Assembly: GCA_030591795.1 (NCBI GenBank)
Contig: JAUVAJ010000100.1
Span: 1-6,728 of the forward strand
DNA: 6,728 bases
From: Desulfuromonadales bacterium
GTDB lineage: Bacteria > Desulfobacterota > Desulfuromonadia > Desulfuromonadales > UBA2294
Direction of reading: 5' to 3'
A program made the translations under genes and the position numbers. Of the stretch, positions 1 to 5,136 are shown piece by piece. Numbering within the stretch: position 1 is the first letter of the stretch; each line of letters starts with the position of its first letter. Below the pieces are notes generated by a model. The model was not told where the DNA came from and made no database searches. It was given only the letters and a program-made list of their open reading frames with translations.

Positions 1-644
1 ATTTCTCCCCAGGTGCCTTGTGTCTTGGTGTCGCCCTTGAGGGCTTTCGTCAGATTCTCGGCATCTTCGCCGATCTTCTGGTTCAACTCCTGAAGCCGTT
101 GCACCTCTTTGATCAACGAGTGGCGCTCTTTGCCTTCGGTGTTGTAAACCTCGGTGACCTTGTTTTCAAATGCTATGATCCTCTCTTTAAATGGTGTAAG
201 TATCGTGTCGAGGTTGGCCTTACTCTGGTTGGCAAATACCTTGGTTTTTTCATCAAAGATCTGGTTGGCCAGGTTCTCAAACTGGGTCTGCATTTCCTTT
301 TTTGCATGATTCAGGATTTGCAGATTCTCCTCTGAACGGCGGACTTCTTCCTTTAACTCTGTCGTCAATTTCGCATTATCACGTTCCAGTACCGTATTGT
401 TTTGAGTCAACGTATCTCGTTTGCTGCCCTCAGCCTGCAGTTCATCAAGGTGCCGACGGAGTTGCTCTTCGCGACTGGCCAGACGCTCTTGCAGAGTCGC
501 AAGATCAGTGGCGAGTTCCTGCCGGCCTGCCAGGCGTGCGGCTTCAATACGGTTTTTAACCAGCAGGATGGCCGGGAAGAGTCCCAGTATAAAGCCGATG
601 ATCAGTGTGGCGGCTAGCCAGATCAGGTCGGGCGAGGCGGGCAT
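1..644 (-). CDS. rmuC: RmuC-family DNA recombination protein, N-terminal part (cut by window edge)
   Basis: Uninterrupted minus-strand frame of 214 codons running off the left edge. The N-terminus has one hydrophobic segment at about residues 6-29, then a long charged, coiled-coil-like stretch rich in Glu, Leu, Arg and Gln (about 30-115). After that comes sequence typical of the RmuC core: FENLANQIFDEKT, LTPFKERI, and a final QGTWGE just before the edge. In the family this is a membrane-anchored protein with a predicted nuclease-like fold, and in E. coli RmuC limits recombination at inverted repeats. Only the anchor, the coiled coil and the start of the catalytic domain are visible; family members usually run to roughly 400-500 residues. 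I chose ATG 644 because GGAG lies 6 nt upstream; an in-frame ATG at 656 has a poorer Shine-Dalgarno. The family call is firm; the precise activity is not known from sequence. Confidence 0.9.
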   Translation of the reverse strand, partial: MPASPDLIWLAATLIIGFILGLFPAILLVKNRIEAARLAGRQELATDLATLQERLASREEQLRRHLDELQAEGSKRDTLTQNNTVLERDNAKLTTELKEEVRRSEENLQILNHAKKEMQTQFENLANQIFDEKTKVFANQSKANLDTILTPFKERIIAFENKVTEVYNTEGKERHSLIKEVQRLQELNQKIGEDAENLTKALKGDTKTQGTWGE

Positions 645-715
645 GGCAGACTCCATAGGCGAGAAGCGGGTGACAAGAAAAACTATGTAATAGAGTGAAC
701 TTTTACGATGCGGTA

Positions 716-744
716 AAGATAGCAGTCTCAGGAAGAGGCTGCAA
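716..744 (-). promoter_or_regulatory. Candidate sigma70-type promoter for rmuC
   Basis: Reading the minus strand, TTGCAG (739-744) is separated by 17 bp from TATCTT (716-721), which would start transcription near 709, about 65 nt before the rmuC ATG. The -35 matches consensus at 3 of 6 bases and the -10 at 4 of 6. The interval from the -35 through the spacer is itself an inverted repeat: 735-742 pairs with 722-729, 7 of 8 positions, 5-nt loop. The site could therefore be an operator, or simply a hairpin after the zinc-ribbon gene instead of a promoter. Confidence 0.3.
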
Positions 745-831
745 CTGGGGTGTGACAGGATAGTTCACAGCACGATATTGTGCGTAAGCCTGGTGACGAC
801 AACGAAATCTGAAAGAGTGGAATGGGTATTT

Positions 832-848
832 ATCCGGAGGTCCCGGAT
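832..848. other. Short perfect hairpin between the zinc-ribbon gene and rmuC
   Basis: ATCCGG (832-837) and CCGGAT (843-848) form a 6-bp perfect stem with a 5-nt loop, 7 bases past the stop codon of the zinc-ribbon gene. No T-run follows on the minus strand, so it is a weak terminator candidate at best; it may instead protect the 3' end of the transcript. Confidence 0.3.
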
Positions 849-854
849 GAGTAC

Positions 855-1049
855 TTAAGCGGCCTGGATCGAATCCGTCTGGCAGTATAGGCGCAAATCA
901 CTTGAAAAGCGCTCCAGGCCAGCTCTTGTTATATGGCCAGGTGTCTGGCAGGTTTTACAGATCTGACGCTGGCCGGGAGCATAATCCTTCAGATCGAGAA
1001 GCAGGGTCTGATGGCATTGTGGGCATTCGAAACGAATCTGTAAAGTCAT
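855..1049 (-). CDS. Small zinc-ribbon protein, hypothetical
   Basis: Encodes 64 residues with two CxxC knuckles, C9-P-Q-C12 and C31-K-T-C34, spaced as in a four-cysteine zinc ribbon (rubredoxin-like knuckle). A further Cys sits at 56. There is no signal peptide or membrane segment, so it is probably cytoplasmic. The start at 1049 is preferred because GGAG lies 7 nt upstream; the frame stays open to an ATG at 1070 but that one lacks a good ribosome binding site. It is probably a single-gene transcription unit, since about 150 bp separate it from the Dabb gene and about 210 bp from rmuC. I do not recognise a named family. Zinc binding is inferred from the cysteines; nucleic-acid or protein binding would be typical of such ribbons but is not shown. 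Confidence 0.7.
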   Translation of the reverse strand: MTLQIRFECPQCHQTLLLDLKDYAPGQRQICKTCQTPGHITRAGLERFSSDLRLYCQTDSIQAA

Positions 1050-1091
1050 GGCGAGCTCCATTGTTGGCAATCGCTAATCTTAAGAAGAGCT

Positions 1092-1120
1092 AATATGCCA
1101 GAGGTGAAGTGCCACTGCAA
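1092..1120 (-). promoter_or_regulatory. Candidate sigma70-type promoter for the zinc-ribbon gene
   Basis: On the minus strand, TTGCAG (1115-1120) and CATATT (1092-1097) are 17 bp apart. This puts the transcript start near 1085 and leaves a leader of about 36 nt that includes the GGAG. An A/T-rich run just upstream (1121-1155) could act as an UP element. The -35 hexamer and spacing are identical to the candidate in front of rmuC. Confidence 0.35.
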
Positions 1121-1198
1121 GTAAAAAACGCTATTTTTTCATTCTACACTAAAAAAAGTTGGAATCGATGCGATGTCAGCTCAGTTATAAAGCCTTCG

Positions 1199-1489
1199 TC
1201 AACCTTCAAAATCAACAGCGGTGACATTTGAGGCTATGGCTTTGGCATGTGCCACGACTTTCTGGTGCTCCGGGTGGACCTGATAGCTCTGGAGTGCGTC
1301 AAGATCATCAAAGCTGGAGACCAGGCCGAGATCATAAGAACGTTCGGAATGAACCACGTCTATACCGAAACGAAATTCACGTATCTCCTCAATAAGTTGC
1401 GGCAGAGCACCAAGTCCCTCGGCGAGTTGTTGAATTTGATCTTCTGTTGTTTCCGGTTTGAATTTGAAAAGGACAACGTGAGTAATCAT
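1199..1489 (-). CDS. Dabb (stress-responsive A/B barrel) domain protein
   Basis: Encodes 96 residues, the full length of a single Dabb domain (a ferredoxin-like alpha+beta barrel that dimerises). Typical features are the opening strand MITHVVLFKFK with H4, a central helix (about 15-35), the strand SYDLGLVSSFDDLDALQSY (51-69), and the HPEHQKV segment (72-78) leading into the last helix. Bacterial Dabb proteins are small cytoplasmic proteins of mostly unknown function; some relatives are polyketide cyclases or heat-stable plant proteins, so no reaction can be assigned. The start at 1489 has GGAG 6 nt upstream. An in-frame TTG at 1504 is possible but would overlap the upstream stop codon. The ATG lies 11 bp after the end of the TM2 gene, so this is the last gene of a cigR-like/TM2/Dabb operon. 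Confidence 0.85.
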   Translation of the reverse strand: MITHVVLFKFKPETTEDQIQQLAEGLGALPQLIEEIREFRFGIDVVHSERSYDLGLVSSFDDLDALQSYQVHPEHQKVVAHAKAIASNVTAVDFEG

Positions 1490-1500
1490 TTTATGCTCCG

Positions 1501-1905
1501 TCAAGCGTTTAATTGAGATAGCTGTTCGTTCAGAGTCCAGTAGTCATAGATATAGCCGACGCCGAATAATCCCCCGGTTGCGAGGTAGAGGATACCGGTC
1601 AGCCACTTGCCCATATACATACGATGTATGCCTAAAAGCCCTAGAAAAGTAAGCAGTATCCATGTGGTATTGTAATCAATCGGGCCCGTTGTAAAGCGCA
1701 GGTCGGCCTCACGATCCATGCTTGGAATCAGAAACAGATCAACCAGCCAGCCGATAAAAAATAACCCCAGGGTAAAGAAATAGATAGTACCGGAGATCGG
1801 CCGCCCATAATAGAAGCGGTGTGCAACGTTAAAGCCAAATATCCAGAGTAGATAGCCAATTACGGGGGTATGGGTACTCTGTTGCATGTCCTGGAATTCC
1901 ATCAT
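1501..1905 (-). CDS. TM2-domain membrane protein with two TM2 units
   Basis: Encodes 134 residues, nearly all membrane-associated. Two copies of the TM2 pattern are visible. The first (about 14-61) has two hydrophobic helices around AHRFYYGRPISG and ends in the WLVDLFLIP type of tail. The second (about 80-128) has LLGIHRMYMGKWLTG and ends in GYIYDYW. The hydrophilic linker 62-79 includes RFTTGPIDYN. TM2 domains place an H-R-[FM]-Y-x-G turn between two helices. They occur in inner-membrane proteins of unknown function. The first ATG (1905) overlaps the stop codon of the CigR-like gene by one base (TGATG) and has no clear Shine-Dalgarno, so translation probably depends on coupling. The second codon is also ATG. 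The domain call is firm; the role is unknown. Confidence 0.85.
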   Translation of the reverse strand: MMEFQDMQQSTHTPVIGYLLWIFGFNVAHRFYYGRPISGTIYFFTLGLFFIGWLVDLFLIPSMDREADLRFTTGPIDYNTTWILLTFLGLLGIHRMYMGKWLTGILYLATGGLFGVGYIYDYWTLNEQLSQLNA

Positions 1906-2378
1906 CAGCGTGTCGGCGCTAGATCAAAAGCATCAAGGATGGTGCGGGTCGCCGTGTTGAGCAGGATAATCTTGTCCTCAACCCGGAGAATCTCTGAGCC
2001 GGCCGGTTGCTGAGGAAGCCGTTGCAAAAGAATATCGGACAAGCTCTCTCCCTGGCGATAAACCTGGTAGTCGAGGCTCTGTCCGGGGGCGACTTTTTTC
2101 TGCCAGCCTGGGGGGAGAGCTTTACCGCGTGCGACCTTCTTTTGCAGACCCGGAGGGAGGTTCTTGTAACTTTTTTGTGATGTCTTACGGTTTTTCCCCA
2201 GCAAGTCGGCACGAATCAGGTTGCGCTCGGCTGGGGAAAAAGTCTCCTTCCAGTTAACATCGCCTTGCTCTTTGGTCACTGCCTGCGATGCCTCGTATTT
2301 TTTCGTTTTCTTGGGCTTGGCTTGAACCGGCATGGTGATGGTCAAGGCAACGATGATCAGAATAGCAATACGCCACAT
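1905..2378 (-). CDS. CigR/RcnB-like secreted protein
   Basis: Encodes 157 residues. A signal peptide (1-20) has a short charged start, hydrophobic core ILIIVALTI and cleavage after PVQA; the mature protein begins with a lysine-rich stretch (KPKKTKK). The diagnostic part is a tandem repeat at 74-99, LPPGLQKKVARGKALPPGWQ followed by KKVAPG, as in the CigR and RcnB families of periplasmic proteins. The end (about 125-150) carries an EILRVEDKIILLN strand and ATRTILDAFD, matching the usual C-terminal domain of CigR-like proteins. Salmonella CigR is an anti-virulence inner-membrane protein and RcnB takes part in Ni/Co homeostasis; neither function can be carried over to this organism. The start at 2378 has GGAGAG ending 6 nt upstream. 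It is the first gene of a three-gene operon with the TM2 and Dabb genes. Family call good, function unknown. Confidence 0.8.
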   Translation of the reverse strand: MWRIAILIIVALTITMPVQAKPKKTKKYEASQAVTKEQGDVNWKETFSPAERNLIRADLLGKNRKTSQKSYKNLPPGLQKKVARGKALPPGWQKKVAPGQSLDYQVYRQGESLSDILLQRLPQQPAGSEILRVEDKIILLNTATRTILDAFDLAPTR

Positions 2379-2549
2379 GATGAACTCTCCATTTCACAAC
2401 TGTAAGATTCAGTAAAGGTAATCACAGACCACGACTTCACTCTATTACATTTTAATGGTTCTGTCATCAATCTCCGGAATACAATCTTGGGGATGTGACA
2501 TCACAGTGCTCATAATGTATATTGATTTTTACAGGTGTGTGCTTGTTAT
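2379..2549 (-). promoter_or_regulatory. Upstream region of the CigR-TM2-Dabb operon
   Basis: A/T-rich, no gene on either strand. On the minus strand a weak sigma70-like pair is TTGATG (2465-2470) with TAATAG (2442-2447), 17 bp apart; an alternative -10, TGTAAT (2444-2449), matches consensus better but leaves only 15 bp. A small dyad, TGTGA-CA-TCACA (2494-2505), lies upstream of both. No single element is convincing; the placement of the promoter is inferred from the ribosome binding site and direction of the operon. Confidence 0.3.
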
Positions 2550-2715
2550 TAGCAGTCTGTCGGACTATCAATGAACTGGCTGCAAATTCGCCTGTCTGGC
2601 CCATATTTCAGCTCCTTTTCGACCAATAGCTACGGCTATTACTCTCAAACGAGCCAAAATCTGGTCTCAAACATCCAAATTTTCGCTACAGCCCTGATTG
2701 TCCGACAGGCTGCTA
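2550..2715. repeat. 166-bp foldback (MITE-like) element
   Basis: The ends 2550-2570 and 2695-2715 are inverted repeats matching at 19 of 21 positions; the shared core is CTGTCGGAC. The exact midpoint (2632.5) coincides with the loop of a perfect hairpin, AATAGC-TACG-GCTATT (2625-2640). On both sides of it the arms keep pairing without gaps (22 of 30 positions between 2601-2630 and 2635-2664). The whole element is therefore one long imperfect palindrome. It is bounded by TA on both sides, the dinucleotide that some transposons duplicate on insertion, but no longer target-site duplication is visible. It contains no transposase and no believable gene; the small open frames through it look accidental. 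A non-autonomous transposable element or a dispersed intergenic repeat is the best reading. Its family cannot be named from this window. Confidence 0.65.
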
Positions 2716-2774
2716 GTGACGTCGTAAACCATGACCACTTGAAACAAACTACTGTTTAAATCTATGCAAATTAT

Positions 2775-2804
2775 CAGGGGCCCGGCTGAACAGCCGGACC
2801 CCTG
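2775..2804 (-). terminator. Hairpin terminator of the MBL-fold hydrolase gene
   Basis: CAGGGG-C-CCGGCTG (2775-2788) and CAGCCGG-A-CCCCTG (2791-2804) form a 14-position stem with one mismatch and a 2-nt loop as written (in practice a tetraloop or larger), 14 bp past the stop codon of the MBL-fold gene. The tail on the minus strand is A/T-rich (ATAATTTGCAT), not a pure T-run. Termination is likely; fully intrinsic termination is less sure. Confidence 0.7.
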
Positions 2805-2818
2805 TTGTACATTAAAAA

Positions 2819-3433
2819 CTATCCCATCCGCAACCGGACAAAACTTTCCAGATCCGGACATTGCAGATATTCGTTCTGTTCAAGCTCCCGACCGATGGTT
2901 GAAACCGGCTGCGGGCCATAATCATGCCCAGGAAAAACCCGGGTTGTGCTCGGCAATCGCTTCAAGCGCTGCAAACTCTGATACATCTGTGCTACATCAC
3001 TCCCCGGTAAATCAGCCCGACCACATCGACTGACAAACAATGTATCACCGGTAATCACCGCATCTTCAGTCCGCAAGACAATTGATCCGGGCGAATGTCC
3101 GGGGGTGTGCAGGATTTCGATCTGCCCATTACCGACTGCAATCGTATCGCCATCGGCCAGTTGCCGCCCGGCATCCGGCAAATCAGCCGGGTGGGCCGCC
3201 AGCTCTACTCCGGTCGCGGCCAGAACATCGCTGTTGCCGGCAATGTGATCCCGATGCCCGTGCGTGTTCAGCAAAAGGCCAATTTCGACCCCCCGTTCGG
3301 CGGCAACATCAAGCAACGCCTGTGGGGCAAACGAAGGATCGACCGCCACCCCTTCAAGCGTCTCCGGACAGTAAACCAGATAGGAAAAGTTATCTGCCGC
3401 ACCAGCAGGGATCTGCATTACGGTCAAGACCAT
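2819..3433 (-). CDS. Metallo-beta-lactamase-fold hydrolase (glyoxalase II / ETHE1-like)
   Basis: Encodes 204 residues covering one MBL-fold domain. All metal ligands are present: H58, H60, D62 and H63 in the THGHRDH motif, H113 in TPGHSPGS, D130 in TGDTLF and H170 in FPGHDYG. These would hold one or two metal ions. The stretch VSRCGRADLPGSD (134-146), followed by PGHDYG, resembles hydroxyacylglutathione hydrolase and persulfide dioxygenase (ETHE1) relatives. Substrate could thus be a glutathione thioester, a persulfide or something else, and cannot be settled here. At 204 residues it lacks the long C-terminal substrate domain of classical glyoxalase II. No signal peptide; cytoplasmic. The start at 3433 has GGGAG 8 nt upstream and lies 2 bp after the stop of the 74-aa gene, so the two are co-translated. 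A GTG at 3448 and an ATG at 3418 are alternatives. Confidence 0.85.
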   Translation of the reverse strand: MVLTVMQIPAGAADNFSYLVYCPETLEGVAVDPSFAPQALLDVAAERGVEIGLLLNTHGHRDHIAGNSDVLAATGVELAAHPADLPDAGRQLADGDTIAVGNGQIEILHTPGHSPGSIVLRTEDAVITGDTLFVSRCGRADLPGSDVAQMYQSLQRLKRLPSTTRVFPGHDYGPQPVSTIGRELEQNEYLQCPDLESFVRLRMG

Positions 3434-3435
3434 GC

Positions 3436-3660
3436 TCAGAGCTCCCACGGTTCAGGTGTAACCTCATGATGCCCGGTTTTGATAATTTCACCCTTGATAA
3501 CTTTGAAGACATCGCCGGTTGATTTCACAACCCACTCATCGCCTTCTTCCGGCGGTAGGGGGAAATCCCGATTGCCGAGAAAAACATCTTCGCCATCGAT
3601 CATCCCCCACCAATCCATGGAACCGGTCTGCCAGATTTTTGTAATTAGATTAAACGCCAT
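3436..3660 (-). CDS. Hypothetical 74-aa protein coupled to the MBL-fold gene
   Basis: Encodes 74 residues with no Cys, no signal peptide and no membrane segment. It is acidic and tryptophan-rich (W10, W17, W18, W43, W72). The pattern of short hydrophobic strands separated by turns (GMIDGEDVFLGN, DEWVVKSTGDVFKVIKGEII) suggests a small beta-rich, SH3-like fold. An AAGGA 8-9 nt upstream of ATG 3660 supports the start, and the stop lies 2 bp from the start of the MBL-fold hydrolase, so it is probably a real gene in that operon. I do not recognise a family. A role as partner or modulator of the hydrolase is only a guess from position. Confidence 0.7.
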   Translation of the reverse strand: MAFNLITKIWQTGSMDWWGMIDGEDVFLGNRDFPLPPEEGDEWVVKSTGDVFKVIKGEIIKTGHHEVTPEPWEL

Positions 3661-3695
3661 AATCCACGTCCTTTTTCAATTTTGTTTTCATTACT

Positions 3696-3728
3696 TCTTT
3701 TGTCCTGAGCTGATTTATTGACAAAAGA
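3696..3728. promoter_or_regulatory. 9-bp perfect inverted repeat in the divergent intergenic region
   Basis: TCTTTTGTC (3696-3704) and GACAAAAGA (3720-3728) are perfect inverted repeats 15 bp apart. The site lies 36 bp upstream of the 74-aa gene and about 150 bp upstream of dapF. The right arm overlaps TTGACA (3718-3723), which could be the -35 of a plus-strand promoter with AATACT (3740-3745) 16 bp on. It could be an operator for a dimeric regulator or a stem-loop in the leader of the minus-strand transcript. Confidence 0.4.
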
Positions 3729-3816
3729 CCTTCAGCCTGAATACTACCATACCCGAACATAGATACGTGCAGACCGACGACCTGTCAAGCTGATCTGATT
3801 AATAGGCCGCTTTTCC

Positions 3817-3846
3817 TTGTCGGGTCCTAGCGTTTTTCTGTATAAT
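3817..3846 (+). promoter_or_regulatory. Promoter of the dapF operon
   Basis: A perfect -10 hexamer TATAAT (3841-3846) follows TTGTCG (3817-3822, 4 of 6 matches) after 18 bp. Transcription would begin near 3853, giving a short leader of about 22 nt that contains TGGAGG (3862-3867), 7 nt before the dapF ATG. This is the best-looking promoter in the window. Confidence 0.65.
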
Positions 3847-3874
3847 AAAAAATTGTATCAGTGGAGGCTTATCG

Positions 3875-4714
3875 ATGAAGTTTACCAAAATGCACGGTGC
3901 CGGCAACGACTACGTCTACATCAACGGCTTTGATGAGCAGGTCAGCGATCCGGAGGAATTGGCTATTACTGTTTCTGATCGCCATTTCGGTATCGGCGCC
4001 GATGGTCTGATTTTGATCCTGCCGTCGACAACCGCCGATGTCCGCATGCGCATGTTTAACGCCGATGGCAGCGAAGCCGAGATGTGCGGCAACGGCATCC
4101 GCTGCGTGGCCAAGTTTGCCGCCGACTCAGGCCTGGTCAGTGGCGACGAAATCATGATCGAGACCGGCGCCGGGATTCTGCCATTGAAACTACACTTTGG
4201 TGCCGACGACAAGGTTAACCGGGTGCGGGTCAACATGGGCCAACCACGGCTGATGCCGTCCGAAATCCCGGTTAAGGCCGAAAAAGAAGAGATGATTATC
4301 GACCAGCCGCTACAGATACTCGATCGCACGTTTGCTATCACCTGCGTCTCGATGGGTAATCCACACTGTGTTATTTTCGTCGACCAGGTCGACGATTTCC
4401 CGGTTGAACGTTACGGGTCGGTGATCGAAAAACATCCAATGTTTCCCAAACGGATCAATGTGGAATTCGTTGAACTGGTCTCAGGCAATGAAGTAAAGCA
4501 ACGCACCTGGGAACGGGGCGCTGGCGAAACCCTGGCCTGCGGCACCGGCGCTTCGGCGGTCGCTGTTGCCGGTGTACTGAGCGGACGGACCGAGCGGAGC
4601 ATCATCAATCGTCTGCTTGGCGGCGAACTGCAACTGGAATGGAGTGAAGCCGGCGACGTCTTTATGACCGGCCCGGCCACCGAAGTCTTTCGTGGGGAGT
4701 TTCCTACACCATGA
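3875..4714 (+). CDS. dapF: Diaminopimelate epimerase
   Basis: Encodes 279 residues, the normal family length. DapF interconverts LL- and meso-diaminopimelate in the cytoplasm, supplying meso-DAP for lysine and peptidoglycan. It is a cofactor-free two-base enzyme: the catalytic cysteines are C71 in EMCGNGIRC and C222 in ETLACGTGA. Other hallmarks are the opening FTKMHGAGNDY (3-13), FGIGADG (38-44), the MFNADGSEAE run before C71, SMGNPHCV (159-166), RINVEF (193-198) and TWERGAGET (211-219). Both halves of the internally duplicated fold are intact. The start is fixed by TGGAGG 7 nt upstream and by the family's usual N-terminus. It is first in an operon with the HIT and HAD genes; its stop codon overlaps the next start by 4 bp. 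Confidence 0.97.
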   Translation: MKFTKMHGAGNDYVYINGFDEQVSDPEELAITVSDRHFGIGADGLILILPSTTADVRMRMFNADGSEAEMCGNGIRCVAKFAADSGLVSGDEIMIETGAGILPLKLHFGADDKVNRVRVNMGQPRLMPSEIPVKAEKEEMIIDQPLQILDRTFAITCVSMGNPHCVIFVDQVDDFPVERYGSVIEKHPMFPKRINVEFVELVSGNEVKQRTWERGAGETLACGTGASAVAVAGVLSGRTERSIINRLLGGELQLEWSEAGDVFMTGPATEVFRGEFPTP

Positions 4715-5136
4715 CCGATTGCATCATGTGCCAGCGCTGGCAGAATGAACCGGATCTGCGTATCATCGAACTTGATCAGTGCTACGTCCAGCTTAATCGT
4801 GACCAGTTTTTTCGCGGCTATACCTTCGTCTTCACCCGCGAGCATGTTACCGAGTTGTTTCATCTCGACCAACAGGCGCGCCAGCGTGTTGTCGAAGAGG
4901 TCAATCTGGTGGCCGCTGCCTTGGCCCAGGTTTACCAGCCGACCAAAATGAACTACGAACTGCTCGGCAATATGGTGCCACATATGCACTGGCATCTGGT
5001 GCCGCGTTTTACCGACGACCCGCTCTGGCCTCGGCCGATCTGGAGTGAACCGCACCCGGAGAAACAGTTGCCGCCGGAAAAGTACCGCCGTGAAATTGAG
5101 CGGATTGTTCTGGCGCTGGACTCGGTTAAATTATGA
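4711..5136 (+). CDS. HIT-family nucleotide hydrolase/transferase
   Basis: Encodes 141 residues with the histidine-triad motif H91-M-H93-W-H95 followed by LVPR, in which the middle His is the usual nucleophile acting on the alpha-phosphate of a nucleotide substrate. Upstream are the conserved segment LNRDQFFRGYTFVFTREHVTELF (28-50), and N81 plus G86-N87 before the triad. An N-terminal C4-I-M-C7 pair, seen in many HIT proteins, may help bind zinc. The family hydrolyses adenosine phosphoramidates, dinucleoside polyphosphates or similar compounds; the exact substrate cannot be read from the sequence. The start ATG is the A of the ATGA shared with the dapF stop codon. GGGGAG is 11 nt upstream, a little far, so translational coupling is likely. 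Its own stop overlaps the HAD start in the same way. Confidence 0.92.
   Translation: MTDCIMCQRWQNEPDLRIIELDQCYVQLNRDQFFRGYTFVFTREHVTELFHLDQQARQRVVEEVNLVAAALAQVYQPTKMNYELLGNMVPHMHWHLVPRFTDDPLWPRPIWSEPHPEKQLPPEKYRREIERIVLALDSVKL

Noticed and set aside
751..769. TGTGA and TCACA half-sites resembling a CRP/FNR-family site upstream of rmuC.
   Set aside because: The half-sites are 9 bp apart instead of the 6 expected for CRP, and the similar dyad at 2494-2505 has 2 bp; spacing is inconsistent, so a common regulator is not supported.
770..783. Near-palindrome GCACGATATTGTGC.
   Set aside because: Two of seven pairs are mismatched as DNA, it is short, and nothing near it gives it a role.
1122..1140. 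AAAAAA...TTTTTT dyad as a terminator for the Dabb operon.
   Set aside because: The stem is A-T only with no GC base, so it is unlikely to terminate by itself; a T-run at 1151-1157 lacks a convincing stem before it.
2571..2861. Open frames across the foldback element on both strands (2571-2759 plus, 2667-2861 minus).
   Set aside because: They lie within or run out of an inverted-repeat element, lack ribosome binding sites and family resemblance, and the minus frame runs through the MBL gene terminator hairpin.
3082..3522. Plus-strand open frames of 146 and 124 codons opposite the MBL-fold gene.
   Set aside because: They are shadows of a gene with every metal ligand in place; the Arg/Pro/Gln-rich products look non-native.
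4411..5055. Long minus-strand open frame opposite dapF and the HIT gene.
   Set aside because: It is antisense to two genes with intact catalytic motifs, and its composition is what the reverse strand of GC-rich coding DNA gives.
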